Shown here piece after piece: positions 20,996 through 31,766 of a stretch of DNA of 64,000 bases. Every line of letters starts with the position of its first letter. Positions within the stretch are counted from its first letter, which is position 1. The stretch lies in NCBI GenBank assembly GCA_941918925.1, contig OW799237.1, forward strand, positions 53,308,997 to 53,372,996. Reading direction: 5' to 3'. The notes below the pieces were generated by a model. The model did no database searches and had not been told where the DNA came from. It worked only from the letters and a program-made list of their open reading frames with translations. The stretch is from Phyto melanocephala. Its lineage: Eukaryota > Arthropoda > Insecta > Diptera > Rhinophoridae. A program made the position numbers and the translations under genes.

Positions 20996-21820
20996 TGAAT
21001 CCGGTTGATCTTATCCAGTGCCAGGAGAAGTTAGGCAAAAAATTGCGACCCTTTATAATTCTCTAAGCGCTTTGTTTCAAAGCAATGTTAATGAGCAGGA
21101 ACGTAAAAATGAAGTTATCAAATTAAGAGAATCGTTTAAAATTGCAGTTGCAGAATTTAATAATAACGACAACGACCTTCCGCAACGTTAGAACGAAATA
21201 ATTATTTTAAAACAGATTTTGTTAGAAAAGTTCAAGAAACTTCAGAGAATTTTGAAGGATTGTATCAGCAATTTAAAAACAGAATAATGCAGGAAGAAGC
21301 ACAGCAGCAAATCGCTTCTAATTCAAAAATGCAGACCCAAAATTTTAGACCTCAGGGGGAAGGTGAAATGAAAGAATTTGCTAGGAAAGTGGAGTATGAA
21401 AATAAAAAAATGTTGGAACGAAACGGCAATTTCAGTACATCTTAGATGAGGTAGAAGTTAAAACAGACAATTTCAAATGTAAGAATATAACAATTGATGT
21501 TGTAAAAGAAAAATTTAGCATTGCAGAAAAGGTGTTATTTGAATATATTGGAGAATTTCCTGATGATGAGTTGACTGAGATTTTTACTCACTGCGTGATT
21601 CATACCAGGAGATTCCTGATATTGGAAAGAACTTGAAAACCCTTCCATTTACAGTGCCATCAATTGACATACCATAATTTGATGGAAAAGTTACGGAATG
21701 GGATACCTTTAGAGAATTGTTTGAGCAACTAATCATATCTCAACCAATTTCGAAAACACAAAAGATGTGTGTATTGAAATCAAAATTAGGTGGGGAATCG
21801 ATAAAGAAAATAGCTTAATT
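20996..21820 (+). pseudogene. BEL/Pao gag remnant
   Basis: Starts MNPVDLIQCQEKLGKKLRPF and breaks at once. Later pieces include KNEVIKLRESFKIAVAEFNN, and FDGKVTEWDTFRELFEQLII with SKTQKMCVLKSKLGGES (21,670-21,815). The latter is the DUF1759 gag segment of BEL/Pao elements (F-D-G-x3-W-x-x-F-x-x-x-F). Multiple stops and frameshifts; it ends at the internal deletion. In an intact element this would form the particle core. Confidence 0.7.
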
Positions 21821-21851
21821 ACCCTCCAGAGAAGAAATAAGAATTTTAAAA

Positions 21852-23286
21852 ATGGAAAAAAGCCTGCCAAAATCATCAAAATTTACAACATTATGTCCAT
21901 TTCTAGATAATCAAGAGCTAATTAGAGTAGGAGGTAGGTTAGAAAATAGTTCCTTGGCATATGAAGCTAAACATCCAGTTGTTTTACCGTACAATGACAA
22001 TATTGTGAGATTATTAATAGAACAACTACATACAGAACATCTACATATACATAGGTCCGCAAGGCTATTAACGATAACCAGACAACGTTTTTGACCATTA
22101 CGAGGTAGGCAACTTGTAAGGAAAATAGTGAATAAATGTTACAGGTGTTTTAGAAAAGGCTCAAGACAGTTACTTCAGTTGATGGGAAACTTACCGGAAG
22201 ATCGAGTTTGAAGGACTCGTCCGTTTTTAAATGCAGGAATTGATTTTCTGGGTCCCATTACGATTCATTACAAAATAAGAGGAAAAAAGACGGACAAATC
22301 ATATGTATGTGTATTTGTTTGCTTTGCGACAAAGGCAGTGCATTTAGAAGTAGTGTCAGATTTAACCTCAGCAGCGTTTATAGGTGCTTTAAGAAGATTT
22401 GTAGCTAGACGAGGTTGCCCACAAAAAATATATTCGGACAATGCAACAAATTTTGTAGGTGCTGTTAACAGCCTAAGTAGAATTCATCAGCTATTTACTA
22501 AATCCAATCACAATAAGAATTTAGATACTTTCTGTGAAAATAATGGAATCGAATGGCTTACCATACCAGCAAGATCACCTCATGTAGGAGGTTTATGGGA
22601 AGCTAAAATCTGTTAAAAAACCCTTTCATAAAGTAACAGAAGGAATAATGACATACGAAGAATTATACACTCTTATGACACAAATAGAAGCAATATTAAA
22701 TTCACGACCATTTACTCCTTTGTCCAATGATCCTAATGACTTGCATGTTTTAACTCCGGGACATTTTCTAATTGGTGAATCATTGACAAGTTTTAATGAT
22801 TCATCAAATAACCAATGCTACCATAATATACGAGAGCATTGGAAATCAGTTCAAGCTAACTTGGAAGACTTCTGGAGACGTTGGTCTGTGGAATATTTAT
22901 CCGAATAACAAAAAAGATATAAATGGAACAAACCTAAAGAAAATATTAAACCTGAAACGTTAGTACTTCTAAAAGAATACAACATTCCTCCCATGTGCTG
23001 GAAGCGGGGGAGAATCATCCGAACCATATTAGGATCGGATGGGCTATGTAGAATGGTGGACATAAGAACCAGCATTGGGGAGACCAAAAGGTCAATACAC
23101 AATGTTTGTCCTTTTCCCACTGATAATGTAGAATATGATATAGCAAGTGCTGCTAGGGTTAAAAGTAAAAAAGAAAATGTAGATTGTTTAAATTTAGATA
23201 ATAATGATAAGAAAAAAACTAAATATAGATGTACTAATATTAATAATAAGAATAATAAGGCCTCTTACAGATTAAAAAATAAAAAT
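21852..23286 (+). pseudogene. BEL/Pao integrase and DUF5641 C-terminal region
   Basis: Order: zinc-binding and pre-integrase part (LIRVGGRLENSSLAYEAKHP, then LHIHRSARLLTITRQRF, stop at 22,092); KCYRCFRKGSRQ; then the integrase core with AGIDFLGPITI (Asp-1), KIYSDNATNFVGAV (Asp-2) and PHVGGLWEAK (Glu); then EAILNSRPFTPLSNDPNDL and LTPGHFLIGESL; then the DUF5641 segment with WKRGRIIRTILGSDGLCRMV. All three integrase catalytic residues survive, but stops near 22,092, 22,211, 22,614 and 22,906 and the lack of RT make the element non-autonomous. The function is insertion of element cDNA into the host chromosome. Confidence 0.85.
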
Positions 23287-23300
23287 ATGTTAGTAATGTT

Positions 23301-25280
23301 CAGTCTTTGTCGGGCAATCGCCGAGTAAACAACACTTTACTCACAAGTCGGTTATTTGGCGTGTTATCGATAAAAAGTTTTTTTTTTGTGTGTTGCCTTT
23401 TACCATTCTTTTAGTCCGGAAATTGTGGAAGCGAAAAAGAACCTTGACATTTACAAATTACCTCAGGCTTACCAGCGCTATTCAATGATGAACCTTAAAG
23501 TTAATATTTTCGAGCTAAACGAAGTTTTAAAAACTTTAAAAGGCTCAACGCCAGCACGAGACAAGAATATGGAATATGGAACTTGGACCAAAAATGTACT
23601 TTTTCGCTTTTCTATGGTACTTTTTTGTATTTTCTACGTTTATAAAGGTAAAATTGTAAAATAAAGGACTATTGATTCCAGGTAAGACTAAAAATGTTAT
23701 GGGTGACCAAAAAGGTACTTTTTTGAATTTTTGTGGTACTTTTTATATATTCTACGTTTGCGAAGCTAGAATTTTAAAATTAGTGGCTATTGATACAAGG
23801 TGAGACCAAAAATCTTATGGTCGACCAAAAAGGTACTTTTGTGAATTTTTGTGGTACTTTTGGTATTTTCTACGTTGATGAAGGTAGGATTGTACAATCA
23901 AGGACTATTGATTTCAGGTGAGACCAAAAATGTTGTGGGCGACTAAAAAGGTACTTTTTTGAATTTTTATGGTACTTTTTGTATTTTCTACGTTTATAAA
24001 GATAGGATTATACAATCAATGACTATTGATTCTAGGTGAGACAAAAAATGTTATGGGCGACGAAAAAGTACTTTTTTGACTTTTTATGGTACTTTTTGTA
24101 TTTTCTACGTTTATAAAGAAAGGATTAAACAATCAAGGACTATTGATTCTAGGTGAGACAAAAAATGTTATGGGCGACGAAACAGGTACTTTTTTTGAAT
24201 TTTTATGGTACTTTTTGTATATGCTACTTTTATAAAGATAGGATTATACAATCAAGGACTATTGATTCTAGGTGAGACAAAAAATGTTATGGGCGACGAA
24301 ACAGGTACTTTTTTGAATTTTTATGGTACTTTTTGTATTTTCAACGTTTGCAAAGCTAGAATTTTGAAATTAGTGACAATTGATACAAGGTGAGATTAAA
24401 AATGTTATGGGCGATCAAAAAGGTACTTTTTTGAATTTTTATGGTACTTTTTGTATTTTCTACGTTTATGAAGATAGGATCTTACAATCAAGGACTTTTG
24501 ATTCCAGGTGAAACTGAAAATGTTATGGGCGACCACAAAGGTACTTTTTTGAATTTTGATGGTACTTTTTGTATTTTTAACGTTTGCGAAGCAAGAATTT
24601 CGAAATTAGTGACTATTGATACAAGGTAAGGCTAAATATGTTATGGGCGATCAAAAAGGTACTTTTCTGCATTTTAATGGGAATTTTTGTATTTCCTACG
24701 TTTATAAAGCTAAAATAGTGAAGTAAAGGATTGTTGATTCAATTTGAAAATTATATTGGAGACACAAAAAAGGCTTTTCGCATTTTTATTGTACTCTTTG
24801 TATTTTTACGTTTGTAAACGTAGATTCTTAAAATTAGTGTTTTTTGATCCGAGGTCTGAATCCTAATATTATGGACGACCAAAATTACTTTTTCTCTTTT
24901 TTATATATTTTGTATACATAGAATTTTGAATAAAGGTAATAATAAACCAAGTTGAAGTTTTAGTGAAGGAAAAAATGTTACTTTTATTATTTTTAGGGTA
25001 ATTTTTTCAAAATACGAATATTAATTTTTGAAACTCAGTAGCATTGATCATGTTTTAGTTAGGAAATATATGCCCGATATATCCATACTCTACTTTTTAT
25101 TTTTCTAAGTAAATCAGAGATACAAATTTTCATAAATTGAACCAAAAATATTTAATAATTATAAACAGAACTTGAGTATTCAATAAATAGTAAGAACTGC
25201 GCTAACGAAGTAGCGGGTTAAATGCTAGTATTTTATAAATTGATTTTGTAAAATATAAATTAAATAAATAAATAAAATAA
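23301..25280 (+). mobile_element. Non-LTR retrotransposon deletion copy inside the BEL element
   Basis: Flanked by near-identical 14-bp direct repeats ATGTTAGTAATGTT (23,287-23,300) and ATGGTAGTAATGTT (25,281-25,294), a target-site duplication. It begins CAGTCTTTGTCGGGCAATCG and ends in a TAAATAAATAAATAAAATAA tail, as expected for target-primed insertion. The only coding relic (23,386-23,570) reads VNIFELNEVLKTLKGSTPAR, like the segment just before the RT domain of Jockey/R1-type elements. The rest is replaced by the Helentron-like sequence at 23,570-25,229. Confidence 0.6.
23570..25229 (+). mobile_element. Helentron-like element, family 2, copy 1 (5'-truncated)
   Basis: Ends AGTAGCGGGTTAAATGCTAGT, the reverse complement of the start of the 59,152 copy. 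It contains about nine units of a roughly 119-bp minisatellite (23,575-24,720) with the blocks GGTACTTTTTGTATTTTCTA, CGTTTATAAAGATAGGATTA, CAATCAAGGACTATTGATTC and AGGTGAGAC. Open frames are read-throughs of units. The TATA-rich end of the full copy (61.75 kb) is missing here, so it is truncated at the non-LTR side. Confidence 0.65.
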
Positions 25281-25375
25281 ATGGTAGTAATGTTGTTATC
25301 ATTGTTAGCAATACTTAATCCTGTTAATGCGCAATATAATATAAAAAGCTTTAGTAATATACAGGTATATTTTTT
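25281..25375 (+). pseudogene. Possible env-like ORF start of the BEL element
   Basis: MVVMLLSLLAILNPVNAQ at 25,281 looks like a signal peptide with an A-Q cleavage point, followed by a short polar stretch and a stop. It is continuous with the sequence before the 23,287 duplication, so it lies where some BEL elements carry an env-like gene. Only about 30 codons are readable. Tentative. Confidence 0.3.
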
Positions 25376-25426
25376 GAGAAGGTAGGCACGGTAGGGTTGT
25401 CAACTAACACCCCTTTCGCACTAGGC

Positions 25427-25448
25427 AAGTCACTTGCGCAAGTGACTT
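25427..25448. repeat. Perfect 22-bp palindrome
   Basis: AAGTCACTTG-CG-CAAGTGACTT reads the same on both strands. It sits in the 3' non-coding part of the BEL element in a patch of less AT-rich sequence (25,385-25,560) with a second CAAGT-rich stretch at 25,540-25,555. Function unknown. Confidence 0.7.
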
Positions 25449-25589
25449 CCTCAAGTCTTGTGTTTATATACAAAAGGGGTAAGGTCGGGTTAAGAGGAAG
25501 AAATTTGCTCATATTTGAGTACACACTTGCCTGTACTCGGCAAGTACGAGCAAGTTTTTGTTGAGAAACCAAAAACAAAAAAGAAATAA

Positions 25590-25840
25590 AAACGAACAAG
25601 AGAGCTATATTCGGTCATGCCGAATCGTATATACATATATATAAAAGAAAAATTAAAAATAAAACAATAAAAATTTGAACAATATATAAAATAAAAAAAA
25701 AAATTTTGGCTCACTCTAACCAGTATACCACGTTTGTATGTATGTGTAGATAATTGATAATTGTAGAAATTTCAAACGAAATGACAAACCTATATATACC
25801 CTTTTCCACTGTGTGAAGAGTATAATAAGTAAAAGAGAAC
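25590..25840. repeat. TATACCC-ended dispersed repeat fragment
   Basis: GAGCTATATTCGGTCATGCC-GAATCGTATATAC on the left, and TTTCAAACGAAATGACAAAC followed by ATATACCCTTTTCCACTGTG on the right. The right part matches the outer arm of the fold-back element at 3.07-3.9 kb. A similar ATATTCGTCCGAGCCGAATC-type segment occurs at 54,030-54,050. Confidence 0.5.
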
Positions 25841-26038
25841 GAAACTTGGGCAAGTCAATTGCTGAGTGTGATATCATCAAATTATTTTCCCGCAGCCGTT
25901 GCTCTACCTAGGTTAGTATAATTCTTTTGACAGAAAAGATATTCCTTTTTCATTAATACAATTAGATTATTTTTTATATGTAAATATTAGTTTTGATATA
26001 ACTTATTGAAAGATTACAATCTTTCAAGGCCGCCAGAA

Positions 26039-26379
26039 TGTTAAGATTTTATAAACCAAATTACTTGCGTATTAGTGTCATAATTGTTAAATACACGGTT
26101 GTAAAGACGTGGTGTTATCAATAGCCTAAACAAACAATAGACTAAACAAACAAATTATTGTAGTGTACCCCTTTGTCTAGCCTAGGTAAACAGTCATTAA
26201 AAGAGTACTGATAATCCAGAGATCTGTTTGCTCACGCTGGACAAAGGGTTAAATATATTATATTATTATTGGTTAGTGATAAGTATTTTAGGAGTTGATA
26301 AAAGAAAATAAAAGCAATCATTATTAAGATTCAAGAAAAGGAAGAAGTAAGAGTGTTTTAATTCCTGCGGAGATTAACA
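26039..26379 (+). repeat. BEL/Pao 3' LTR
   Basis: 341 bp, TGTTAAG...TTAACA, directly preceded by a purine/GC tract (AGGCCGCCAGAA) that would serve as plus-strand primer. It is shorter than the 5' LTR through loss of two 16-bp units and of a segment in the middle. Confidence 0.85.
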
Positions 26380-26514
26380 ACATTAATGGAAAATGGTGGT
26401 TCAATCGGTCATTTACCGACAAAGATATAAGCAAAATATTAACTTTTTATTGAGATTGCAACCACAATTTGTTTAAAACAGCAACAACAAAAGCAATACA
26501 TTCTTATGTATATA

Positions 26515-26888
26515 CCCAGCAAAAAATGAAAGTAGTGCAAAGTATATTAGATTTTCAAGACTTTAGTGCAATAGTGCAAAAGCATTTTTCTAAATGACTG
26601 CCTAAATGCGAAATAATTTGTCATAAATGTTGTGCTTAAAAATAAATGAAACATTATGCAAAATATCTGCAACAAAATAAACAACTCATGAAACATCGGA
26701 TACTTTTCACCAAATACGCATGAGTTCAATGCAATTATTAGAATATAGTGCAGTTCATTAATATATTCATGTATACACGTGATCTCTAATGGCACGCTAA
26801 TATTAAAGTCATTAGTGTTTTCACCTAATTAAAGAACTTTGTCACTAGTTGAACCCCTGCAAAATCTCCTATTTGTTTTTTTGCTGGG
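26515..26888. mobile_element. MITE with CCCAGCAAAAAA termini and TA target duplication
   Basis: CCCAGCAAAAAA at 26,515 and TTTTTTTGCTGGG ending at 26,888 are inverted repeats flanked by TA on both sides (26,513-26,514 and 26,889-26,890). 374 bp, no coding sequence. TA duplication is consistent with the Tc1/mariner superfamily. Confidence 0.65.
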
Positions 26889-26890
26889 TA

Positions 26891-27454
26891 TGTTTGTAAT
26901 TCAGGATTAACGTTAGGAATTTAAAAAAGTAGCACAAAATATCGTTTTATAAAAATAAAAGTCGCACACATTTTTTAATGATTTTTATTTATAAAAAATA
27001 TAACAAAACAAAAAACAAAAAAGCATTCACTTCAAAAACCACTTTAATATACATACATATGTATTTCATACATGGGCATACTGTACCAATAAATTTATAC
27101 TAATAATGAAACTGAAAAATTGCAGTAAATTTAACTGCAGTCAATTTAAGTAATTAGTAAAAATGTAATACATTACACAGCTACGAGTTCATCATCAGCA
27201 CTCTTACTTTTCTTATCGGTACACTCATATGCAATTTGAAATTGTATTTATGTTACAATTCAATGAAATTAGAATAAGGGAATCATATTACTTATTTTAA
27301 AACTTGTCTTTTCCTTCTCTTATCAAATTACATTTTTCTACATGTTCATATTCATTTATATTCATAATACATTTTTGTTATGTTTTCAATATTAATCCTT
27401 TGGTTGGAATTATTGAAAGAAAAGTTGTATTTTTATTTTTCATTTTTATAAGTC
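26891..27454. other. AT-rich spacer
   Basis: No gene or repeat identified. Confidence 0.4.
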
Positions 27455-28197
27455 ACTAGAAAAGCCCGGCGCGCGTTGCTACGCCCCTTACTAAATAAAA
27501 ATGCATTCTGAATTTAAATTGAATATCAAGCGCAAAAAGCTAAAAATTATAACTTTTTTCAATGGGCGTGGCACTGCCCACTTTTCTAATCAATAAATTG
27601 TATAATCACAACTCAATATGTGTGCAAAGTTTCACAAAAATCGGTCCAGGGCAAGTACCTCAAAATTATAACTTTTTTATGGGCGTGGCCCTGCCCACTT
27701 TTCTAATCACGAAATTATATAGTCATAACTGCTCAATATGTGTGTGCAAAGTTTCAGAAACATAGATCTAGTGCAAGTAGCAAAAAATGATAACTTATTT
27801 CTTATGGGCGTGGCACTGCCCACTTTTCTAATCGCGAAATTTTAAAGTCATGACAGCTCAATATGTGTGCAAAATTTCAGAAAAATCAGTCCAGTGCAAG
27901 TACCTCAAAATTAAAACTTTTTTATGGGCGTGGCCCCGCCCACTTTTCCAATCACGAAATTATTTAGTTATGAGAGCTTGATATGTGTGCAAAGTTTCAG
28001 AAAAATCTGTCATGTGCAAGTAGCTTAAAATGATAACTAATTTTTTATGGGCGTGGCCCCGCCCACTTTTTTCCACCCATAAACACTCCCTGGTATGTGT
28101 ACAACAACTTACCAAAGTTTGAGCCCGATCGGTTTTACAGTTTCGGAGTCTATAGCTAACACACACACACACAGAGTTTCACTTTTATATATATAGA
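27455..28197 (-). mobile_element. Helentron-like element, family 1, copy C
   Basis: From ACTAGAAAAGCCCGGCGCGC to ACTTTTATATATATAGAT, with about five 120-bp units (GGGCGTGGC at 27,564, 27,680 and onward), the closing CCGATCGGTTTTACAGTTTC block and a short CA run. Full-length structure by both ends. Same orientation as the 10-12 kb pair. Confidence 0.65.
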
Positions 28198-28289
28198 TAG
28201 ATGGCACGGTGTTTATGACATTAAAGAATTCATTGTTTAGTGTCTATAACTGACATAGAGTGTGTGATCAGCGTAATTATTATGTAAAC

Positions 28290-28555
28290 AGTTGTTTTTT
28301 GTATTGAGCTTGAGATCACTTTTTTTTATAAAAAAAATAGTTTTAATTTTATTTTCCGATATTTCGCTACCACATTGGGTAGCTACTTCAGGGAAAGTTT
28401 TTACAATTGTTCAAAAAACAATTTTTTTTAAAATAGGCGGGAAAATTTTTTGTTTACATTTAAAATAACAAACGAAAATTCAAATACATACATATGTATA
28501 TACATATATCACAAAAAATATTTTTGTCAACAATTTTAAAATTTTTTTTAAAAAA
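28290..28555 (+). repeat. PLE terminal inverted repeat, 3' copy
   Basis: ACAGTTGTTTTTTGTATTGA, GCTTGAGATCACTTTTTTTT, ATATTTCGCTACCACA and GGGAAAGTTTTTACAATTGT match, reversed, 39,735-40,012. Between CCACA and GGGAAAG this copy carries TTGGGTAGCTACTTCA, absent from the other. Confidence 0.7.
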
Positions 28556-28879
28556 GCCGGGAAAATTATTTTTGTAAACATTTAAAATATTATACAAAAC
28601 AAAAAATTCAAATACATATAAAATATTACAAGTTTTAAAAACTTTTTAAATAATATATAAAACAAAAAATACAGATACATATAAAATATTACATTAAAAC
28701 TAACTGACTAAAGAACTATTATAATTCTAGACCTTATTAACTAATAGCCTATAATTTTGTGCAACATTAGCTGTATCTGTTTTATAATTAATTCTTTGTG
28801 TATATAGTACTTTTATAATTTGTAACATTTCCAATAAATATCTATTTACGTCTGTAATTATTCTCTATATTTAAAATTG

Positions 28880-29219
28880 TTGTATTTTTAAAATCGGGAT
28901 AATGATTAGAATTAGTGCAGTGTAATGATAATGCAATTTTTTGTGCAGTTGTTGTGTTTCTGTTTTTTTTGGTCTGACTTATGTTCAGCTAACCTAGTTT
29001 TAAGTTTATTTTTTGTTGTACCTACGTATCTTTATCACAATTTTCATTATTATTACCAATACATGGTATTTTATAAACTAAATTAGACCTTTCTAATTTT
29101 TCTTTCGTTTTACTAAATAATCTACCTAATGTGTTATACATTTTGTGGGCCATTATATATGTCTAATTGCCATAAATTTTAGATTTTTCCAATCTTTCAG
29201 ATAAAAGAGGAACATAAGT
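28880..29219 (-). pseudogene. PLE GIY-YIG endonuclease domain
   Basis: Minus-strand blocks: TYVPLLSERLEKSKIYGN, MAHKMYNTLGRLFSKTKEKL, SNLVYKIPCIGNNNENCDKD, VGTTKNKLKTRLAEHKSDQK, then after a frameshift HCTNSNHYPDFKNTTILNIE. The order VYKIPC...VG-T-x4-KTRL-x-EH followed by H-x2-DF is the Penelope GIY-YIG nuclease, which nicks target DNA. A stop replaces the residue before VGTT and others follow. It lies downstream of the LOA insertion. Confidence 0.8.
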
Positions 29220-29858
29220 TACTGATTACAGCTCTTCTATTGGCAGTCATTCTCTCACGATATATTACTAAAGGTCATCCGATCCCATCCCTATTTTTAC
29301 GATCCCGTCTATACTCCCCTCCATATCCACCACTTTTAAGATCAAGGTGGTTGAGAGCTGTGGCAAGGACCTGGATGGCTAGTTAGTGGTGAAAGAAACT
29401 AGTCGTCAACGGCTTCCCTCTGATTCCGATGGCAAAGGTCAGTTGTACTTTTAGCCTAGTCCGCGCAATCCGTCACTGTGCGAGACGGTCGTTTTATTAC
29501 GGATTACTCGGGGAACAAAAACTGGAGAATTAAAATTAAAAAACAAAAGGATGTAAGTGAAGGAGTTAGTGTAGAGGCTCATCTGGGGATGAGCATGAGA
29601 TAACTGTGATCTCGGCTCATTGCCAGGACCAGGAAACTGTAGCGCCGGTTACGGGGGTCACACTCGGGACAGTGCGTGGGTTGGCGAGTGAATCAAATAG
29701 TATTGTTTGACAGGATGCGACGGAACAGGTCGCTTCTGTAGGACGCCTTGAAAAAGCCAAGAGTGGTGTAAAGGTCTCCTTAGCCTTCCTGGAAGAGATA
29801 GCTAAGGACACTACACGATGGGCGGAATAAGTATCTGCTTAAGAAGCACCGGAAGAAC

Positions 29859-30515
29859 GTGGCTAGATTCGAACGAATCTACGGTTCTGTCGAGGCTATC
29901 TTGGGGATTCCCTATCCTGCGGGGTACATAGCCAGGGCTGCTGGGGAGACAACTGTGCTCAGCAAGGATAGCAGTTCCTCAGCATCCTTCGCTGTTGTAT
30001 CCTCTGTAGAGGTGACAGATGAGTTGAAGAAGGGGGTAAAAAGTACACTACCTGGTCCTCTTAATAGTGACAGTTTGGTTACAATTAAGGGAGCTAGGCC
30101 TGGTGACAATTTACCCTCTACTAGCTGCGCGATGAAAACTGGGAAAGTCTTAGTGATCTCCGGAGGTGATTTCCAAAAGGCACTCGCCAAAGGAGTTTCA
30201 ACTGGGTCTAACCAGTCTTTATCTGCAGGGAAATCTGTTAGTCACTGTCCAAACCCTACGAAAAGCTCCAGAACATTGGGCGTAAAGAGGGTGGGGTCTA
30301 GTGATGAACAGAAACCCCCTGCGGCTAAGAGGGTTGGTCATGCTGTAAGCAGCTCTCTTGTTGATCACCGCAAGGAGATTAGCTGGGGGACTGGCTCCAG
30401 AGTGGATCAACCATCGACATCGAAGAAGCTGAGGGCATCGTCGAGTAAGGACGGTATTCTAGCGGCTGTTATTGATCGCACTGATCCGGATGGTAAGATC
30501 AGTGTAGAGAGATGA
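29859..30515 (+). pseudogene. LOA ORF1, N-terminal part (gag-like)
   Basis: 218 codons open: MARFERIYGSVEAILGIPYP, then a long Ser/Lys/Thr-rich disordered region ending DPDGKISVER and a stop. No zinc knuckle is visible. ORF1 products of this class bind the element RNA. The start shown is the first ATG after stops; upstream sequence (29,580-29,850) reads Gly/Ala-rich in other frames, so the true start may be earlier and frameshifted. Confidence 0.6.
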
Positions 30516-30540
30516 CAGGTGGTAGAAAACAAACAGCAGC

Positions 30541-30972
30541 GTGGAGGAACGGCATGACGAGGTAGCGTTCAGGGGGGCAGATTGGGCAAGGGGTGTCAAA
30601 ACCGTCAGTTGTGGCAATCAAAAGACCTTTGAGGTTTTGAAGGCTGAAATTTTCAGGTGTGGCAGCGTTTGTCCTGACGGCAGTCTGGACTTTATACCAG
30701 CGTCGGAGTTGCCATTGAGGCCAGTAGTTACAGTATGGATTCCTTCTCCTCTTAAAACGGTGGAGGTCATACTGTGAGTGCTGACTAATCAAAATGATGG
30801 TCTTGATACGAGCCAATGGAAGCTGATAGCTTCTATGGGCTGTAAAGAGGGGAGGGACTTCCGGTTCGCAGTAGACCAGGAGTCCCTTAAAAAGCTGGAG
30901 TCAATGAAAAGGGTTGCTATTTTCAGGTTAGGGTCTATCAGATTTAGATTTTCTAAAATTGATAGATCCTAA
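30541..30972 (+). pseudogene. LOA ORF1, C-terminal DUF4780-like part
   Basis: Two collinear open pieces separated by one stop at 30,775: FEVLKAEIFRCGSVCPDGSL with FIPASELPLRPVVTVWIPSP, then LDTSQWKLIASMGCKEGRDF, RFAVDQESLKKLESMKRVAI and FRLGSIRFRFS. The W-K-x-DQESL-x-x-L pattern is that of DUF4780, found in ORF1 of fly LOA-type elements. It overlaps the ORF2 start at 30,959 by about 14 bp. Confidence 0.65.
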
Positions 30973-31708
30973 GAGGTTGAAAGTGGTGCAGATAAATCTT
31001 CATCACTGTGAAGCAGCCTCAACCGAATTAGCAACCCATCTCATTGACAAGGACGTGGACGTGGCCTCAATTCAAGAGCCCTGGTTGAGTAGTAAAAACC
31101 CGGTAGTTGGATTAAAGGTCACAGGGTATACATTATTCGTACCCCACTTCGGTGAGAAGGTACGAACATGTATAATGGCAAAGAGTGAATTCAAATTTAT
31201 GATTTCTCATTCTTTTAGCAATGGTAATCTAACAGTCATGACAGGAGAGGTCATGGACAAAACGGTCCTGGCACTTGCATCGGTATACTTACCGTACGAG
31301 GCTATAGACCCACCTGGTGAGAAAATTAGGGAGCCGAGATGGTGGACGGCGGAGCTAGGGGCTCAGCGATCCACTGTCAGAGAGCTGTTCAAAAGGGCGA
31401 AGTATACGCGTAGGGAAGATGATTGGAATAACTATAGGCTAGGTTATAATAGATATAAAGTTGATATTATAAGAGCGAAAAGGGACTTGTGGATTAGATT
31501 CAGTGAGTCAGTGGATTCTGTAAATGAATTGTCCAGGTTCAGACGGATTTTATCTAAGGATCCTGTAGTCCCTGGCTTTATTCAGAGAACGGACGACTCA
31601 TGGACGGAGTCCAGCTCTGAAACCCTCAATTTACTTATGGAAACTCACTTTCCGGGATGTGATATCCTGGTGCAGTGGGACTGTTGGGTGGTGATGAACG
31701 ATTTCTAG
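30959..31708 (+). pseudogene. LOA ORF2, endonuclease (internally deleted) and linker
   Basis: Begins RLKVVQINLHHCEAASTELA, then DVDVASIQEPWLSSKNPVVG (catalytic Glu) and LALASVYLPYEAIDPPG. The catalytic GD-x-N and SDH motifs should follow but are missing: the frame jumps in place to REPRWWTAELGAQRSTVREL, the W-W segment that normally follows the domain. About 130 residues are lost without loss of frame. The linker runs to 31,708, where a stop separates it from RT. Confidence 0.8.
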
Positions 31709-31766
31709 GTCCATACTTGGGAACTGAGGTTAGGGAGGCGGTGTTGAATATGATAACCTTGGATAG

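Larger units (their letters stand above)
20433..26379 (+). mobile_element. BEL/Pao LTR retrotransposon, internally deleted, with nested insertions
   Basis: Two LTRs beginning TGTTAAGATTTTATAAACC and ending GGAGATTAACA flank a body with tRNA-Trp primer site, gag remnant and integrase. A 5-bp target duplication ACATT is present at 20,428-20,432 and 26,380-26,384, so both outer boundaries are exact and the element inserted as a unit. Protease, reverse transcriptase and RNase H are missing; the deletion joint is about 21,815-21,850. A non-LTR element (23,301-25,280) interrupts the 3' part. It lies in the presumed intron directly upstream (in gene sense) of the Cap-G exon and in the opposite orientation. 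The two LTRs differ by several indels, so the insertion is not recent. Confidence 0.85.

Noticed and set aside
24205..24629. Repeated 62-residue open frames (GLLIPGETENVMGD type), also at 59.7-60.1 kb
   Set aside because: Unit read-through of the 119-bp minisatellite, with counterparts on the opposite strand in the inverted copy.
23575..24720. Regularly spaced repeats resembling a CRISPR-like array
   Set aside because: Units are contiguous and about 119 bp with no unique spacers, within a eukaryotic mobile element.
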